A stretch of DNA of 64,000 nt from Eggerthellaceae bacterium. GTDB taxonomy: Bacteria; Actinomycetota; Coriobacteriia; Coriobacteriales; Eggerthellaceae. Both the position numbers and the translations under genes were made by a program. The stretch spans positions 1 to 64,000 of the forward strand of contig WRIR01000004.1 in assembly GCA_009782605.1 (NCBI GenBank), written 5' to 3'. Shown here in pieces: positions 42,887-51,924 of the stretch. Numbering within the stretch: the first letter of the stretch is position 1; each line of letters opens with the position of its first letter. The notes beneath the pieces were generated by a model, which saw nothing but the letters and a program-made list of their open reading frames with translations, did no database searches and was not told the DNA's origin.

Positions 42887-44673
42887 CGTAACCCGAGATT
42901 CACCTCTTTAAGCTGGCGGGCGCTTACGGTGTCGGGGGCGCCGGTCATGGGGCATGAGCCGGAGCTCGTCTTCGGGAAGGCTATCACATCGCGGATGGAG
43001 TCCTTCTGCGCAAGCAGCATGACGAGCCTGTCGAGGCCAAGCGCGATGCCGCCGTGGGGGGGTGCGCCAAGGCTTAAGGCCTCGATGAGGTAGCCGAACT
43101 TCTCGTTGACCTCGTCGTCACCGAGCCCGATGCGCTTGAGCACCCGGCGCTGGAGCTCGGCCTCATGGATACGGATGGTGCCGCCGCCTATCTCGTACCC
43201 GTCCATGACCAGGTCGTAGGAATAGCTCCCGCATTCGAGCGGGGCTTCCTCTATCTTGTCGATGTCCCCGTCGGGCATCCGGGTGAAGGGGTGGTGCTCG
43301 GCGGCATAGCGCTTCTCGGCCTCGTCGTACTTGAACATCGGGAAGTTCACGACCCACAGCAGCGCATGCCCCGCGCGCTCGACCCCCAGGGCGTCTGCCA
43401 TGTGGAGGCGCAGGGCCGAAAGGACGGCGTTTGCCACTTCGGGCGTGTCGGCCGCAAACAAGACGAGGTCTCCCGGCTGGGCGTCGACGGCCTCCTTCAA
43501 GGCGCGGTATTCCTCGTCGCTGAAGAACTTGACGATGGGGCTTTTCTCCTGGCCGTCGCTCGTGAACGCTATCCAAGCCATGCCCTTGGCGCCGTTCTCG
43601 GCGGCGATGTCGGCGAGCTTCTCGATGTCGCCGCGGCTCCAGTCCCCCGCACCCCGCGCGTTGACGGCCTTCACGGCGCCGCCGGACTGCGCGACCGCCG
43701 AGAACACCTTGAAGCCGCAGTCCCGCACGATATCGGTGAGGGTCACGAGCTCCATGCCGAAGCGGGTGTCGGGGTGGTCGTTGCCGAATCGCTCCATCGA
43801 TTCCGCGTATTCCATGCGGGGCAAGGGGAAGGTATGGCTTGCCCCGGCGGCCGCGAAGACCTCGGCCATGGCATCCTCCATCAGCGCCATGACCTCGTCC
43901 TGCCCGACAAAGCTCATCTCGATGTCGACCTGGGTGAACTCGGGCTGGCGGTCGGCACGCAGGTCCTCGTCGCGAAAGCAGCGGGCTATCTGGTAGTAGC
44001 GCTCGACGCCGGCCACCATGAGCATCTGCTTCAAGAGCTGCGGGCTTTGCGGCAGGGCATAGAACTTGCCCGGGTTGGGGCGGGAAGGCACGATATAGTC
44101 GCGCGCGCCCTCCGGTGTGGACTTGGTGAGGATGGGGGTCTCGACCTCCAAAAAGCCGCGTGCGTTGAGCGCCGAGCGCATGGCCTGGGCAACCGTATGG
44201 CGCAGCCGGAGGCTTTCCATCATCTCGGGCCGGCGGATGTCGAGGTAGCGCCACTTCATGCGGGTGGCCTCGTCGGTCTCGATGCCGTCCTCGATAGAGA
44301 AGGGCGGAGTCGCGCTTGGGTTCAAAACGGCAATCGCCGAGGCAAGCACTTCGACCTCGCCCGTCGCCATATTCGGGTTGACAGCTTCCTCCATGCGGGC
44401 GCGAACCGTGCCGCGCACCTTGACGACCCACTCGCGGCCCAGATGCTCGGCCTTGGCAAAATCGTCCATGCTCACGCAGTCCGGGTCGAACACGCACTGG
44501 GTGTAGCCGGCGCGGTCGCGCAAGTCGACGAAGATCAGGCCGCCGTGGTCGCGGTTGTGCCACACCCAGCCCGTCAGCACCACTTCCGTGCCGGCGTCAG
44601 GCAGGCGCAGCTGCCCGCAGGTGTGCGTGTGTGCGCAATACTCGTTCATGTAATCGATCGTCTGCCCTGTCAT
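42883..44673 (-). CDS. aspS: Aspartyl-tRNA synthetase (bacterial type)
   Basis: 596 aa. N-terminal OB fold (VVLTGWVWHNRDHGGLIFVDLRDR), motif 2 (ARCFRDEDLRADRQPEFTQVDIEMSFV), the bacterial GAD insertion domain (about 290-420) and motif 3 (GIALGLDRLVMLL), ending CPMTGAPDTVSARQL. It may charge tRNA-Asp only or also tRNA-Asn; this cannot be told here. The first ATG (44673) has GGAG upstream; ATG 44649 is an alternative. It ends GGG TTA CGC TAA, sharing the GTTACGCT word seen at the end of guaB. Co-directional with hisS, 30 nt apart. Confidence 0.95.
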   Translation of the reverse strand: MTGQTIDYMNEYCAHTHTCGQLRLPDAGTEVVLTGWVWHNRDHGGLIFVDLRDRAGYTQCVFDPDCVSMDDFAKAEHLGREWVVKVRGTVRARMEEAVNPNMATGEVEVLASAIAVLNPSATPPFSIEDGIETDEATRMKWRYLDIRRPEMMESLRLRHTVAQAMRSALNARGFLEVETPILTKSTPEGARDYIVPSRPNPGKFYALPQSPQLLKQMLMVAGVERYYQIARCFRDEDLRADRQPEFTQVDIEMSFVGQDEVMALMEDAMAEVFAAAGASHTFPLPRMEYAESMERFGNDHPDTRFGMELVTLTDIVRDCGFKVFSAVAQSGGAVKAVNARGAGDWSRGDIEKLADIAAENGAKGMAWIAFTSDGQEKSPIVKFFSDEEYRALKEAVDAQPGDLVLFAADTPEVANAVLSALRLHMADALGVERAGHALLWVVNFPMFKYDEAEKRYAAEHHPFTRMPDGDIDKIEEAPLECGSYSYDLVMDGYEIGGGTIRIHEAELQRRVLKRIGLGDDEVNEKFGYLIEALSLGAPPHGGIALGLDRLVMLLAQKDSIRDVIAFPKTSSGSCPMTGAPDTVSARQLKEVNLGLR

Positions 44674-44703
44674 CTGTCGCTCTATCTCCTTATCCGGGGG
44701 TTG

Positions 44704-46047
44704 TCATACCGGGGGCTGCCCTATCCCGGCCAGGCCCAAGAGCCCGCCACAGCCTTTGTCGGCTATCCCTTCCAGGCTCACCTTTGCTTCCTCGTGGGTC
44801 TCCATGTTGCGTACCGTGACGCTGCCTTCGGCGAGCTCGTCAGGCCCAAAGATGAGCACCAGCGATGCCCCTTGCCTGTCCGCGAGCTTGAACTGGCTTT
44901 TCAGGCTGCGGCCCTGGTGGTCCATCTCGCAGCTCAACCCGCTGTCACGCAGGGTCTGCACAGCCTCGAAGGCGGCGTCTTGCACGGTGCCGTCAACGCA
45001 GGCGACGAAGACGTCGCAGGTCGAAGCGGAGGGGAATTCGTATCCGGCGGCCTTAAGGGCAAGCACGCAGCGCTCATAGCCGATAGCGAAACCCAGGCCC
45101 GGGGTCGGGTTCCCGCCCACCTCTTCGGCCAGCTTGTCATAGCGCCCCCCACCCCCGATGGCATTTTGGGAGCCGAGGCCTTCGGTCACCTGCGCCTCGA
45201 AGACGGTGCGGGTGTAGTAGTCGAGCCCGCGCACGAGCCGCGGCTCTTCCCTGTAGGGGACGCCGGCAATGGCAAGGTAGGACTTCACCTGTCCGTGGTG
45301 TTCTTGGCACGCGCCGCACAGGCTCTCGGTAATCATCGGCGCCTGCTCCATCGCGGAGGCGCACTGGGGGTTCTTGCAGTCGAAGGCCCGCAGGGGGTTC
45401 GACTCCGCACGGCGCAGGCATTCCTCGCAGAAGAGCGCCGCGTTGTCCTGGAGGTGGCGGTACAGCCTCTCGCGGTAGGCCGGGCGGCACTCGTCGCAGC
45501 CGAGCGAGTTGACAAGCAGGCAGGTGGCCTCGGCCGGGATGCCTATCGCCTCGAAGAAGCGCATGAGCATGATAATGGCCTCGGCATCGGCGCTCGGCGC
45601 CTGTGCGCCCAGGCACTCGATACCCACCTGGTTGAACTGGCGCTGGCGGCCCTTCTGAGGGCGTTCCGCGCGAAACATCGGGCCGGCATACATAAGCTTT
45701 ACGGGGGCGGCACCCGGGGGAACCAGGTTGTGCTGCACCGCCGCCCGGACAACGCCGGCCGTCCCTTCGGGGCGCAAGCTCAGGCGGCTCTTGCCCTTGA
45801 TGGCCTCCCCGGCGACGAGCCTTTTCAGGTTCTCGCCCGAAACGGCCTGGAACATCTCCTTGGACACGACGTCGGTCGCCTCGCCGATGCCCCGCACAAA
45901 AAGCTCCGTCTGCTCGAAGACAGGCGTGTCGATGAGCACATACCCGTACCGGCCGAACACCTCAGCTGACATGCGCTTGAAATCCTCCCAGTGCTGTGCC
46001 TCTCCGGGAAGGAGATCCTTAGTGCCTTCGGCGGCCTGTATCGTCAT
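44704..46047 (-). CDS. hisS: Histidyl-tRNA synthetase
   Basis: 447 aa from ATG 46045-46047 (AAAAGGAAG upstream). Class II motifs: GTKDLLP, SLRPEGTAGVVRA, the HisRS signatures LVRGLDYYTRTVFEA and GGGRYDKL, and a C-terminal anticodon-binding domain. hisS-aspS is a common tandem. Confidence 0.95.
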   Translation of the reverse strand: MTIQAAEGTKDLLPGEAQHWEDFKRMSAEVFGRYGYVLIDTPVFEQTELFVRGIGEATDVVSKEMFQAVSGENLKRLVAGEAIKGKSRLSLRPEGTAGVVRAAVQHNLVPPGAAPVKLMYAGPMFRAERPQKGRQRQFNQVGIECLGAQAPSADAEAIIMLMRFFEAIGIPAEATCLLVNSLGCDECRPAYRERLYRHLQDNAALFCEECLRRAESNPLRAFDCKNPQCASAMEQAPMITESLCGACQEHHGQVKSYLAIAGVPYREEPRLVRGLDYYTRTVFEAQVTEGLGSQNAIGGGGRYDKLAEEVGGNPTPGLGFAIGYERCVLALKAAGYEFPSASTCDVFVACVDGTVQDAAFEAVQTLRDSGLSCEMDHQGRSLKSQFKLADRQGASLVLIFGPDELAEGSVTVRNMETHEEAKVSLEGIADKGCGGLLGLAGIGQPPV

Positions 46048-46395
46048 GGGCTTCCTTTTCTTCTTGGGCCGGGGCCTTCCCCAACCACGACACCGTATTG
46101 TAACGCATAGCCGCCCTACCCGGGCACCTGAGCTTGCCCAATCGGCAAACAACAGGAAAAACAATGCACGTATAGGGGCCTTATCGAAAAAACAGGGGAT
46201 TTTCCAGCAAAAAACCCATATTTCATACCAAAAGGATGAGACGAAAACACCATAAATAGTCGAATCGACCGATGTGTCATCTGCTACGAAGCACTACGAT
46301 GGCACAATCATAATCTAATGTGAGGGATGCGTCCTGTGGATAATCGTGTATAATTATAATCACAGACACACCAACACCCGAAAGGAGCTTCGACT
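46048..46395. other. Divergent promoter region, hisS and zinc-ribbon gene
   Basis: About 350 bp, markedly more AT-rich than the rest. Two overlapping TATAAT boxes (46349-46354 and 46355-46360) stand 36-42 bp upstream of the rightward mini-protein gene. No clear -35 is seen. For hisS a leftward TATACG near 46170 is only suggestive. No ORF or riboswitch was found. Confidence 0.45.
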
Positions 46396-46641
46396 ATGTG
46401 TTTTAGACCAACCGCAGTGGACCTTGAGTTGAAATGTTTGAAGTGCGATGGCGAGATCGCCGCTGAGGATACCGTGTGCCCCCATTGTGGCGCTACGGGA
46501 GACGATCTGAGGAAAGACGAACCCGGTGCCCCTGGTGCCCCCGGTGCCCCGAAGGCCCCCGGCGCTCCTGGTGCCCCCAAAGCTCCCGGCGCCCCCAAGG
46601 CCCCTGGTGCCCCTGCTGCCCCGAAGGCCCCCGGCAAATAG
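46396..46641 (+). CDS. Zinc-ribbon mini-protein with collagen-like GAP repeats
   Basis: 81 aa. The first 45 residues form a zinc ribbon (CLKCDGEIAAEDTVCPHCG, two CxxC pairs). The rest is a run of GAP/KAP triplets (GAPGAPKAPGAPGAPKAPG) reading as Gly-x-y collagen-like or Pro-rich. AAAGGAGC stands at good spacing before the ATG. The DNA repeat makes the tail length variable. Function unknown; there is no signal peptide or membrane segment. Confidence 0.75.
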   Translation: MCFRPTAVDLELKCLKCDGEIAAEDTVCPHCGATGDDLRKDEPGAPGAPGAPKAPGAPGAPKAPGAPKAPGAPAAPKAPGK

Positions 46642-46666
46642 GGAGCCCAAAGAACCACCATCTTTG

Positions 46667-46708
46667 AAAAAAAACCGGTCGAGCTACAGAAGGTTCGACC
46701 GGTTTTTT
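46667..46708. terminator. Bidirectional intrinsic terminator
   Basis: AAAACCGGTCGA (46671-46682) and TCGACCGGTTTT (46695-46706) form a 12-bp stem with A run before and T run after. It separates the convergent mini-protein and mscS genes. Confidence 0.9.
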
Positions 46709-46767
46709 CGATTGCCCGGGGTTGGATTGGAGGGCCCGGGGTTACCCGGGGTCGGGAGGCTCGAAGG

Positions 46768-47289
46768 TCAGCGCTTTGCCTTTGAGCCCTGTTCGTCCTT
46801 GAGCTTGATGAGCGCCGCCTTGTTGATGGAGGCATTGGGAATGACCACCGTCTCGCCCTTGTCGTTGAGCAGGGTCACGTGGCGCCACGTGATGTCGGTG
46901 ATGACTCCCGAGTCGGTGCCGACCTGAATCTTGTCTCCTGGCTGTATGAGCTTCGTCAGGCTGACCTGCAGGCCGCCGACCAGGTTGGCAATGGTGTCTT
47001 GAAGCCCCAGCGACAGGGCGATGCCGCCGACGCCCAGGGCGGCGATGACCGCAGTTACGTTGATGCCGAAGCAGGCATCGAGGATGACGCAGACTCCTAG
47101 TATCCACACAACCGCACGAGCGATGTTCAAGAAGATGGAACTTGAGCTCAAAACGCTGTCTTCACGCATCAGTATGTGTTTGAGAAACCGGGTGACCAGC
47201 CATGAGACAATGGCTGTGGCGACGATAATCGCAAGGGCGGTAAGCGCTATCATCACCCACTTTTCCTGGAACAACGAATCAACCTGCAT
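46768..47289 (-). CDS. Short MscS-family mechanosensitive channel
   Basis: 173 aa, much shorter than E. coli MscS (286 aa). Two or three membrane helices lead into the pore/beta-domain signature ALGVGGIALSLGLQDTIANLVGGLQV, then a beta domain (DKIQVGTDSGVITDITWRHVTLLNDKGETVVIPNA). It stops there, lacking the C-terminal vestibule domain. AAAGGAG upstream. Likely osmotic release valve. Confidence 0.9.
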   Translation of the reverse strand: MQVDSLFQEKWVMIALTALAIIVATAIVSWLVTRFLKHILMREDSVLSSSSIFLNIARAVVWILGVCVILDACFGINVTAVIAALGVGGIALSLGLQDTIANLVGGLQVSLTKLIQPGDKIQVGTDSGVITDITWRHVTLLNDKGETVVIPNASINKAALIKLKDEQGSKAKR

Positions 47290-47333
47290 TGTGTACTCCT
47301 TTCACTTTGTATGTCCACCTCCAAAAGGGACAA

Positions 47334-48233
47334 TCACGACAGGGCAGCGCAAAGCGCGTCAAGCAGGGCAATGGCGAAGTGCTGGGCAGACCTGCCAGCG
47401 CCTGCGTCCATCCAAACCGTCCCAGGCAGCTCAAGCGCCACACGGGGCGGGTCGAAGGCCGTCACCTTGATGGCGGTGCTCAGGCGCAGGGCAAGCGTCG
47501 CCTCTTCCTCGAAGCCCACCCGGGGAACCGCTTCGCGGACCTCGTCGCCGGGAAGCACGATATGCACGAGCAGCATGTCCTTGTCCGGGGCCACGAGCAG
47601 GGACTCCGCGCTGAGTATCTTCGAGGCGGGGTTCGTCGCAAGGGCGAGGTTCGACATGCGCGACGCGACGCTGCGTGTGAACTCGGAGGTCCCGAAAAGG
47701 CAGAGCGTGTGCTGTTCGAGCACGTCGGCGGCGCGGGCGAAGCCGAGCGTGGCGACACCCGGTATCGCCGTCTTCTCCTTCCCCTTCCACGAATGCCGCA
47801 GGTGGTGCAGGGTCGCATAGGTGAAGGCCCCGGCGATGCCGTCTGAGGGCAGGCCCAGGTTCAGCTGGAACTTCCGCAGGGCAGACTCTGTGTGGGCCCC
47901 GAAGATGCCGTCGAGCGGCCCGCAGGCAAAACCGAGCGCGGCCAAGGCCTGCTGGGCCTCAAGCACGTCGTTCCCATGGAAGTAGGGCATGCGGAGGTAC
48001 AGGGTGCGGTCGCCCAGGCAAAAGCTCGCATCGACCAGCGCCGACCAGACCTTCTCGGTCACATCGGCGCCTTTTGCAAGCCCCGATGCCGCGCAAAAGG
48101 CCCTGACGGCTCCAGCGGTGTCCTCGTCGAAGATACTCGTGACCTGATCCCTTTGGAGGTAGCCCAGCATGGCAAGGCGCTGCTGCACATCCTCGACAGC
48201 AAGGCCTTGGTCGTTTTTCCGAATTGTTTTCAT
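47334..48233 (-). CDS. Protein with two peptidoglycan-binding repeats
   Basis: 299 aa. Two PG_binding_1-type repeats occur at about residues 5-70 (GLAVEDVQQRLAMLGYL...) and 82-150 (VLEAQQALAALGFACGPLDGIFGAHTESALRKFQ). The rest (about 155-299) is an alpha/beta domain I do not recognise with confidence; its end (AQHFAIALLDALCAAL) recalls amidase-like or CHAT-adjacent folds. No signal peptide is seen, which is odd for a wall-binding protein. Confidence 0.7.
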   Translation of the reverse strand: MKTIRKNDQGLAVEDVQQRLAMLGYLQRDQVTSIFDEDTAGAVRAFCAASGLAKGADVTEKVWSALVDASFCLGDRTLYLRMPYFHGNDVLEAQQALAALGFACGPLDGIFGAHTESALRKFQLNLGLPSDGIAGAFTYATLHHLRHSWKGKEKTAIPGVATLGFARAADVLEQHTLCLFGTSEFTRSVASRMSNLALATNPASKILSAESLLVAPDKDMLLVHIVLPGDEVREAVPRVGFEEEATLALRLSTAIKVTAFDPPRVALELPGTVWMDAGAGRSAQHFAIALLDALCAALS

Positions 48234-48269
48234 CCTCTACATTGTAGCCTATGGGCCTTGAGGGGCAGG

Positions 48270-49322
48270 CTATTTCAAACGATTAACAAACCAGTCCGCC
48301 ATCGAGACAAGAAGGTCCCGCGCGTCCGAGGGCCTTACCTGGTCGATAAGCCGGCTCTTCGCGAGGCTTGTAAGGTTCTCGGCATAGGTGCGCGCGTAGT
48401 CGACGCTGCCCGAGGCCTCCATGATGGCAACCGCCTCCTCAAGGACTGCCGGGTCCTTCTCCTTCGAGGACAGTATCCGTATCAGGCGGTCGGCCTCAGG
48501 CGAGTTCAACAGGGCATGGACAACCACGAGCATGCGTTTGCCCTCGGTGATGTCGCTGCGGAAGTCTTTCTTTGTGCTTTCCTCGGACCCGACGAGGTTC
48601 AGGAGGTCGTCTTGTATCTGGAAGGCGAGGCCTGTGTCGAGGCCGTAGCTGCGCAGGGCCTCCACCTCGCCCTCGGTGCCGCCTCCCACGATGGCGCCGA
48701 CGGCAAGCGGGACAGCCCCGGAATAGTGCGCCGTCTTGTGAGTCGCCATCACCAGGTAGTCTTCCACAGTGATGTCGTAGCGCCCGTCGCGTGCCCAGCC
48801 GATGTCGAGCGCCTGGCCCTCGATGGTGTGGCGGGTCATCTTCTCAAGCTCGGCCATCACGCGTATCTTGAGGGCGTCGTCGAGCCGCTGGTCATAGAGC
48901 ACCGTGTTGTTCACGAGGGAAAGCGCAAGGTCGCCGGCGTTGATGGCAAGCCCGACCCCCTCCCTCAGGTGGAGGCTCGGCTCGCCGCGGCGCAGCTCGG
49001 CCTCGTCGGCGATGTCGTCGTGGATCAGCGCCGCCGTGTGGAAGTGCTCGATGGCCGCTGCTGCTGTGGTTGCCTGCTCCATGTCGCCGCCCACGGCACG
49101 GCAGGCCGCGAAGCAGATGAGCGGGCGGTGCCGCTTCCCCCCGTTCTTGCTGTACCCGACCAGGGGGTCGTAGAGGTACTTCCCCATGTCGGGATGCGAC
49201 CCTGTGGGGATGTAGGAAACGATAAGGTCGCCCACTTCCTCCGCGTAGGCGCTCAGGTATTCCTCAAATGTCTTCGGCGAGTCTTTTGCCAGCGTGATGA
49301 TTTCTCGTATGGTCTTCTTCAT
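48270..49322 (-). CDS. Polyprenyl diphosphate synthase (trans-prenyltransferase)
   Basis: 350 aa from ATG 49320-49322. First Asp-rich motif LIHDDIADEAELRRG, GKRHRP before it, and second motif QIQDDLLNLVGSEEST. It condenses isopentenyl diphosphate with an allylic diphosphate; product length cannot be read. It would use precursors of the dxs pathway. A tRNA-Leu gene on the same strand lies just upstream. Confidence 0.88.
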   Translation of the reverse strand: MKKTIREIITLAKDSPKTFEEYLSAYAEEVGDLIVSYIPTGSHPDMGKYLYDPLVGYSKNGGKRHRPLICFAACRAVGGDMEQATTAAAAIEHFHTAALIHDDIADEAELRRGEPSLHLREGVGLAINAGDLALSLVNNTVLYDQRLDDALKIRVMAELEKMTRHTIEGQALDIGWARDGRYDITVEDYLVMATHKTAHYSGAVPLAVGAIVGGGTEGEVEALRSYGLDTGLAFQIQDDLLNLVGSEESTKKDFRSDITEGKRMLVVVHALLNSPEADRLIRILSSKEKDPAVLEEAVAIMEASGSVDYARTYAENLTSLAKSRLIDQVRPSDARDLLVSMADWFVNRLK

Positions 49323-49386
49323 GGGTTTTCTTTGCAAGGTTCTCTCTACTGTAGGGTTCCTAAGGTTCTCTCCACTGTTCACAAGC

Positions 49387-49471
49387 TGGTAGGAGCGGAG
49401 GGACTCGAACCCTCAATCCCGAAGGAGGCGGATTTTAAGTCCGCTGCGTATGCCAGTTCCGCCACGCTCCC
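49387..49471 (-). tRNA. tRNA-Leu (anticodon UAA)
   Basis: Read leftward: acceptor GGGAGCG pairs with CGCTCCT, anticodon stem GCGGA/TCCGC with loop CTTAAAA (UAA), long variable arm (CTCCTTCGGGATTGAG), T arm GAGGGTTCGAGTCCCTC and an encoded CCA. 85 nt. It reads UUA/UUG codons, which are rare in this GC-rich genome. Confidence 0.95.
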
Positions 49472-49583
49472 CCTTGCCCGCTTCGTGCCTTTGTTCAAGG
49501 AACTGCATCATGATAGCAAAGAATAGGCCTGACGAGGCCGTCTATTTTGTATCCGAGCCGGAATCCGTGCCGAGATAGGCCCG

Positions 49584-51041
49584 CTAGGCCCGTTTCACGC
49601 CGAAAAGCATGTCGAGGAACGAAGTATACCAAACCCGAGGCGGCTCGACGCTTCCCGGAGCGATGCTCTTGGTGCGGTCGGCCTCCTCGCGTGACGCCTC
49701 AAGCCCCACGACCGTGCCGCTGTGCTCGCCTTCCTTGGTCCAGCCCAACTCCTTGCGCGCGCGCTCTTCGAGGCCGTCCGGCGACGACAGGGAGTCCACC
49801 TGTTTTTGGATCGTCTGGTTGCGGTCCCGCAGCGCCACATACTCCGCTTCCAGCTGGTCATAGTGCCGCAGGGTCAGGTAATACTGCTTCGTCGGGGCAT
49901 AAAGGAAACAGCACGAGAAGAAGAGGCAGGTCGCAAGGATCATGCCCGTCATGAGTCGAGGGGAGCCGCTCAAGCCGAGCTTGGCCGACCACCCGCTGAT
50001 GCTGGCCGACCACCCGCCGGTCAAGGCCCCTTTTGCGGAAAAGTTTTGCTGGAGCTGCGTTATCCGCTTATGCTGCCGGCCCATCTCGCCCTTGTACACC
50101 GCCGCACGCGGCCCCGAGCTTGCGGCCTGCGAGGCTGTGTCCCCGTATTGCTTGGTGAAGGCCTTCCCGGCCTTGTCTTTGGAATACTCGCGTGCCAGCT
50201 CGCCAAGCCGCAAGGCTATGGCCCGCACCTTGCTCTCCCAGTTGCGGGAAGCCTCTTGGCGGGGGGCTTTCTGGGGGTCCTTGTCCTTTTCCGGGGAAGC
50301 CTCAGGGGTCGGGGCCCTCAGGGAGTCCTCCTGCTTTCTCCGGGAGTCCCTCGCCTGCCTGCCTTCTTGCTGATGTGCCCTGAACCGGGTATCCGTCGGC
50401 CATGCGGGGGCCGAACAGGCCTTTGCCGGGCGATCGCCTGCTGCCGGGCTGCCTGCCAGTCGGCTGTCCGGGGGCTGCGCTGCCTGCGGGCCCCTCAGCG
50501 TCGGCCACGCGAGTGCCCCCTGCTTGTGCGTCAGTCGCTCGCTTGTCGGCTGCTCGTTTGTCGGGCGGTCGTTTGTCGGGCGGTCGCCCGAGAGCTGCCA
50601 GAGGTTCTGCCTGCGGGGGCTCCGCTCGCCTGAGGGCTGTCTCGGCGGTCGTCGATCCTCCTGTTGCCTGCGGCCCTTCCAGTCTGTCGGCTTCCAGTCC
50701 GGCAGGTGCCGGTCCGATGCCTGCTTGCTCGACGGCTGCCTTGAAGGCTGCCGGCCCTTTGCCTGCTTGCCGCCCGCCCGTCGGTCCTGCGACTGGCGGT
50801 CTGCCGCCTTCCTGCGGCTTTGCCGGGACATTTCCTCGCCCTGCCGGGTGGCGCCTCTCTTTGCCGCCTCCTTCTTTTTGGCTGCGTTGCCTGCATCCGC
50901 AGGGCCTGCCGGAGCGGTATGCCGCTCAGGCTGCCGCTGGGCCTTCCTCGGAGCTGTCTCGGGCGCGGCAAAAGGCGACCGGGATTGCCGGGCCGTCTTT
51001 CTTACCTCTTCAAACGAGTATATATTCCCTTGTATCGCCAA
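49584..51041 (-). CDS. FtsB/DivIC-type cell-division protein with long disordered N-terminus
   Basis: 485 aa. The C-terminal 130 residues are a septum-formation-initiator: a membrane helix (MTGMILATCLFFSCCFLYAP), a coiled coil (HYDQLEAEYVALRDRNQTIQKQVDSL) and ERARKELGWTKEGE. The preceding 350 residues are highly charged and low-complexity (Arg, Gln, Lys, Pro, Ser with DRPTNDRPTNEQPTSER repeats) and probably cytosolic and disordered. Usual DivIC/FtsB proteins are 100-200 aa. Likely role: the FtsQLB complex at the septum. Confidence 0.8.
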   Translation of the reverse strand: MAIQGNIYSFEEVRKTARQSRSPFAAPETAPRKAQRQPERHTAPAGPADAGNAAKKKEAAKRGATRQGEEMSRQSRRKAADRQSQDRRAGGKQAKGRQPSRQPSSKQASDRHLPDWKPTDWKGRRQQEDRRPPRQPSGERSPRRQNLWQLSGDRPTNDRPTNEQPTSERLTHKQGALAWPTLRGPQAAQPPDSRLAGSPAAGDRPAKACSAPAWPTDTRFRAHQQEGRQARDSRRKQEDSLRAPTPEASPEKDKDPQKAPRQEASRNWESKVRAIALRLGELAREYSKDKAGKAFTKQYGDTASQAASSGPRAAVYKGEMGRQHKRITQLQQNFSAKGALTGGWSASISGWSAKLGLSGSPRLMTGMILATCLFFSCCFLYAPTKQYYLTLRHYDQLEAEYVALRDRNQTIQKQVDSLSSPDGLEERARKELGWTKEGEHSGTVVGLEASREEADRTKSIAPGSVEPPRVWYTSFLDMLFGVKRA

Positions 51042-51194
51042 AGAAATGCGCCCCTTACAGCATCGTTGTGTGTTTTACTAGTACGGTTAAATGCTTTGAA
51101 GCCCTCCCAGAATACCACAAGTACCCCGGGAAGCAAGCGGGGCTCCGTTAAAATACACGAAACGGGCGGCCCAGGCCGAAGACAGGGCTCAAGG

Positions 51195-51746
51195 CTAGAG
51201 AGGCGGGGCCTGCCCCGGGGGCCTGCCCCCCTGGACCTGGGCCTCAGGCTCGTCGGGCTCCTTGCGCTTTTCCTTGGTCAGGACGCTCAGTATGCTGTAG
51301 AGCAGGTACAGCGCGATGATCCCTGTGGCCGCGACTATCTTTCCTTGGAGAGTGGACAGCCAGGTGAACAGCATGCCCGCGCCCGGTATCTTCAGCCTTA
51401 CCACCCCGATTATGTTCTCGTACCTGCTGGGGGCATCGGTCGCATTGCGGGCGTTGGCTATCCCCCAGGTGGTGAACTCGTTGGCCTCCCGGTCGATGGC
51501 GATGACCCGGTGGGTGACGACCACGTCCCCCTTGGTCACGAAGGTGATGTCGTCCCCCACCTTGATGTCCTCTGCCTCGGTGGGGACAACGACCACCAGC
51601 GAGCCTACGGGGATGTCGGGCGTCATGCTCCCTGTGGCCACGGCAAAAAACCCTACCCCCATCAGCCTTGTCGCCACAATAGCGGCGACCACCACCACCA
51701 AGACAACGGTGGTCAGCCAAAACAGGATGTTCTTAGCAAGTCTCAC
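51195..51746 (-). CDS. sipW: SipW-type signal peptidase I
   Basis: 183 aa from GTG 51744-51746 (GAAGGGTGG upstream); the frame is open to 51854 but without a better start. N-terminal membrane helix, catalytic Ser in ATGSMTPDIPVGSLVVV, GDDITFV, and the His of THRVIAID in place of the usual Lys, which marks the ER/archaeal-like SipW subtype. A second membrane helix follows near the C-terminus and then a charged tail. It may process special exported proteins such as pilins or TasA-like substrates; none is adjacent. Confidence 0.88.
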   Translation of the reverse strand: MRLAKNILFWLTTVVLVVVVAAIVATRLMGVGFFAVATGSMTPDIPVGSLVVVVPTEAEDIKVGDDITFVTKGDVVVTHRVIAIDREANEFTTWGIANARNATDAPSRYENIIGVVRLKIPGAGMLFTWLSTLQGKIVAATGIIALYLLYSILSVLTKEKRKEPDEPEAQVQGGRPPGQAPPL

Positions 51747-51924
51747 GGTTCCACCCTTCTTTGAGCCCTTCTTCCCCAATGCTGTTATGATAAGGCTAAC
51801 ACATCCGGCGGGGCAATGGTAGCCTTGAGGGGGTTTCGTACAGGCCCTTTCCATGCCGCCCCGTGCCGCGCCCCGTGCCGCAGCAGGCCTTCCCTCCTGG
51901 GTTCCCCCGCCCCCTTTCCGCCCC

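Noticed and set aside
44673-46164. T-box leaders upstream of aspS, hisS, ilvE or thrC
   Set aside because: No T-box GGTGGNACCGCG-like sequence or specifier stem was found in these leaders.
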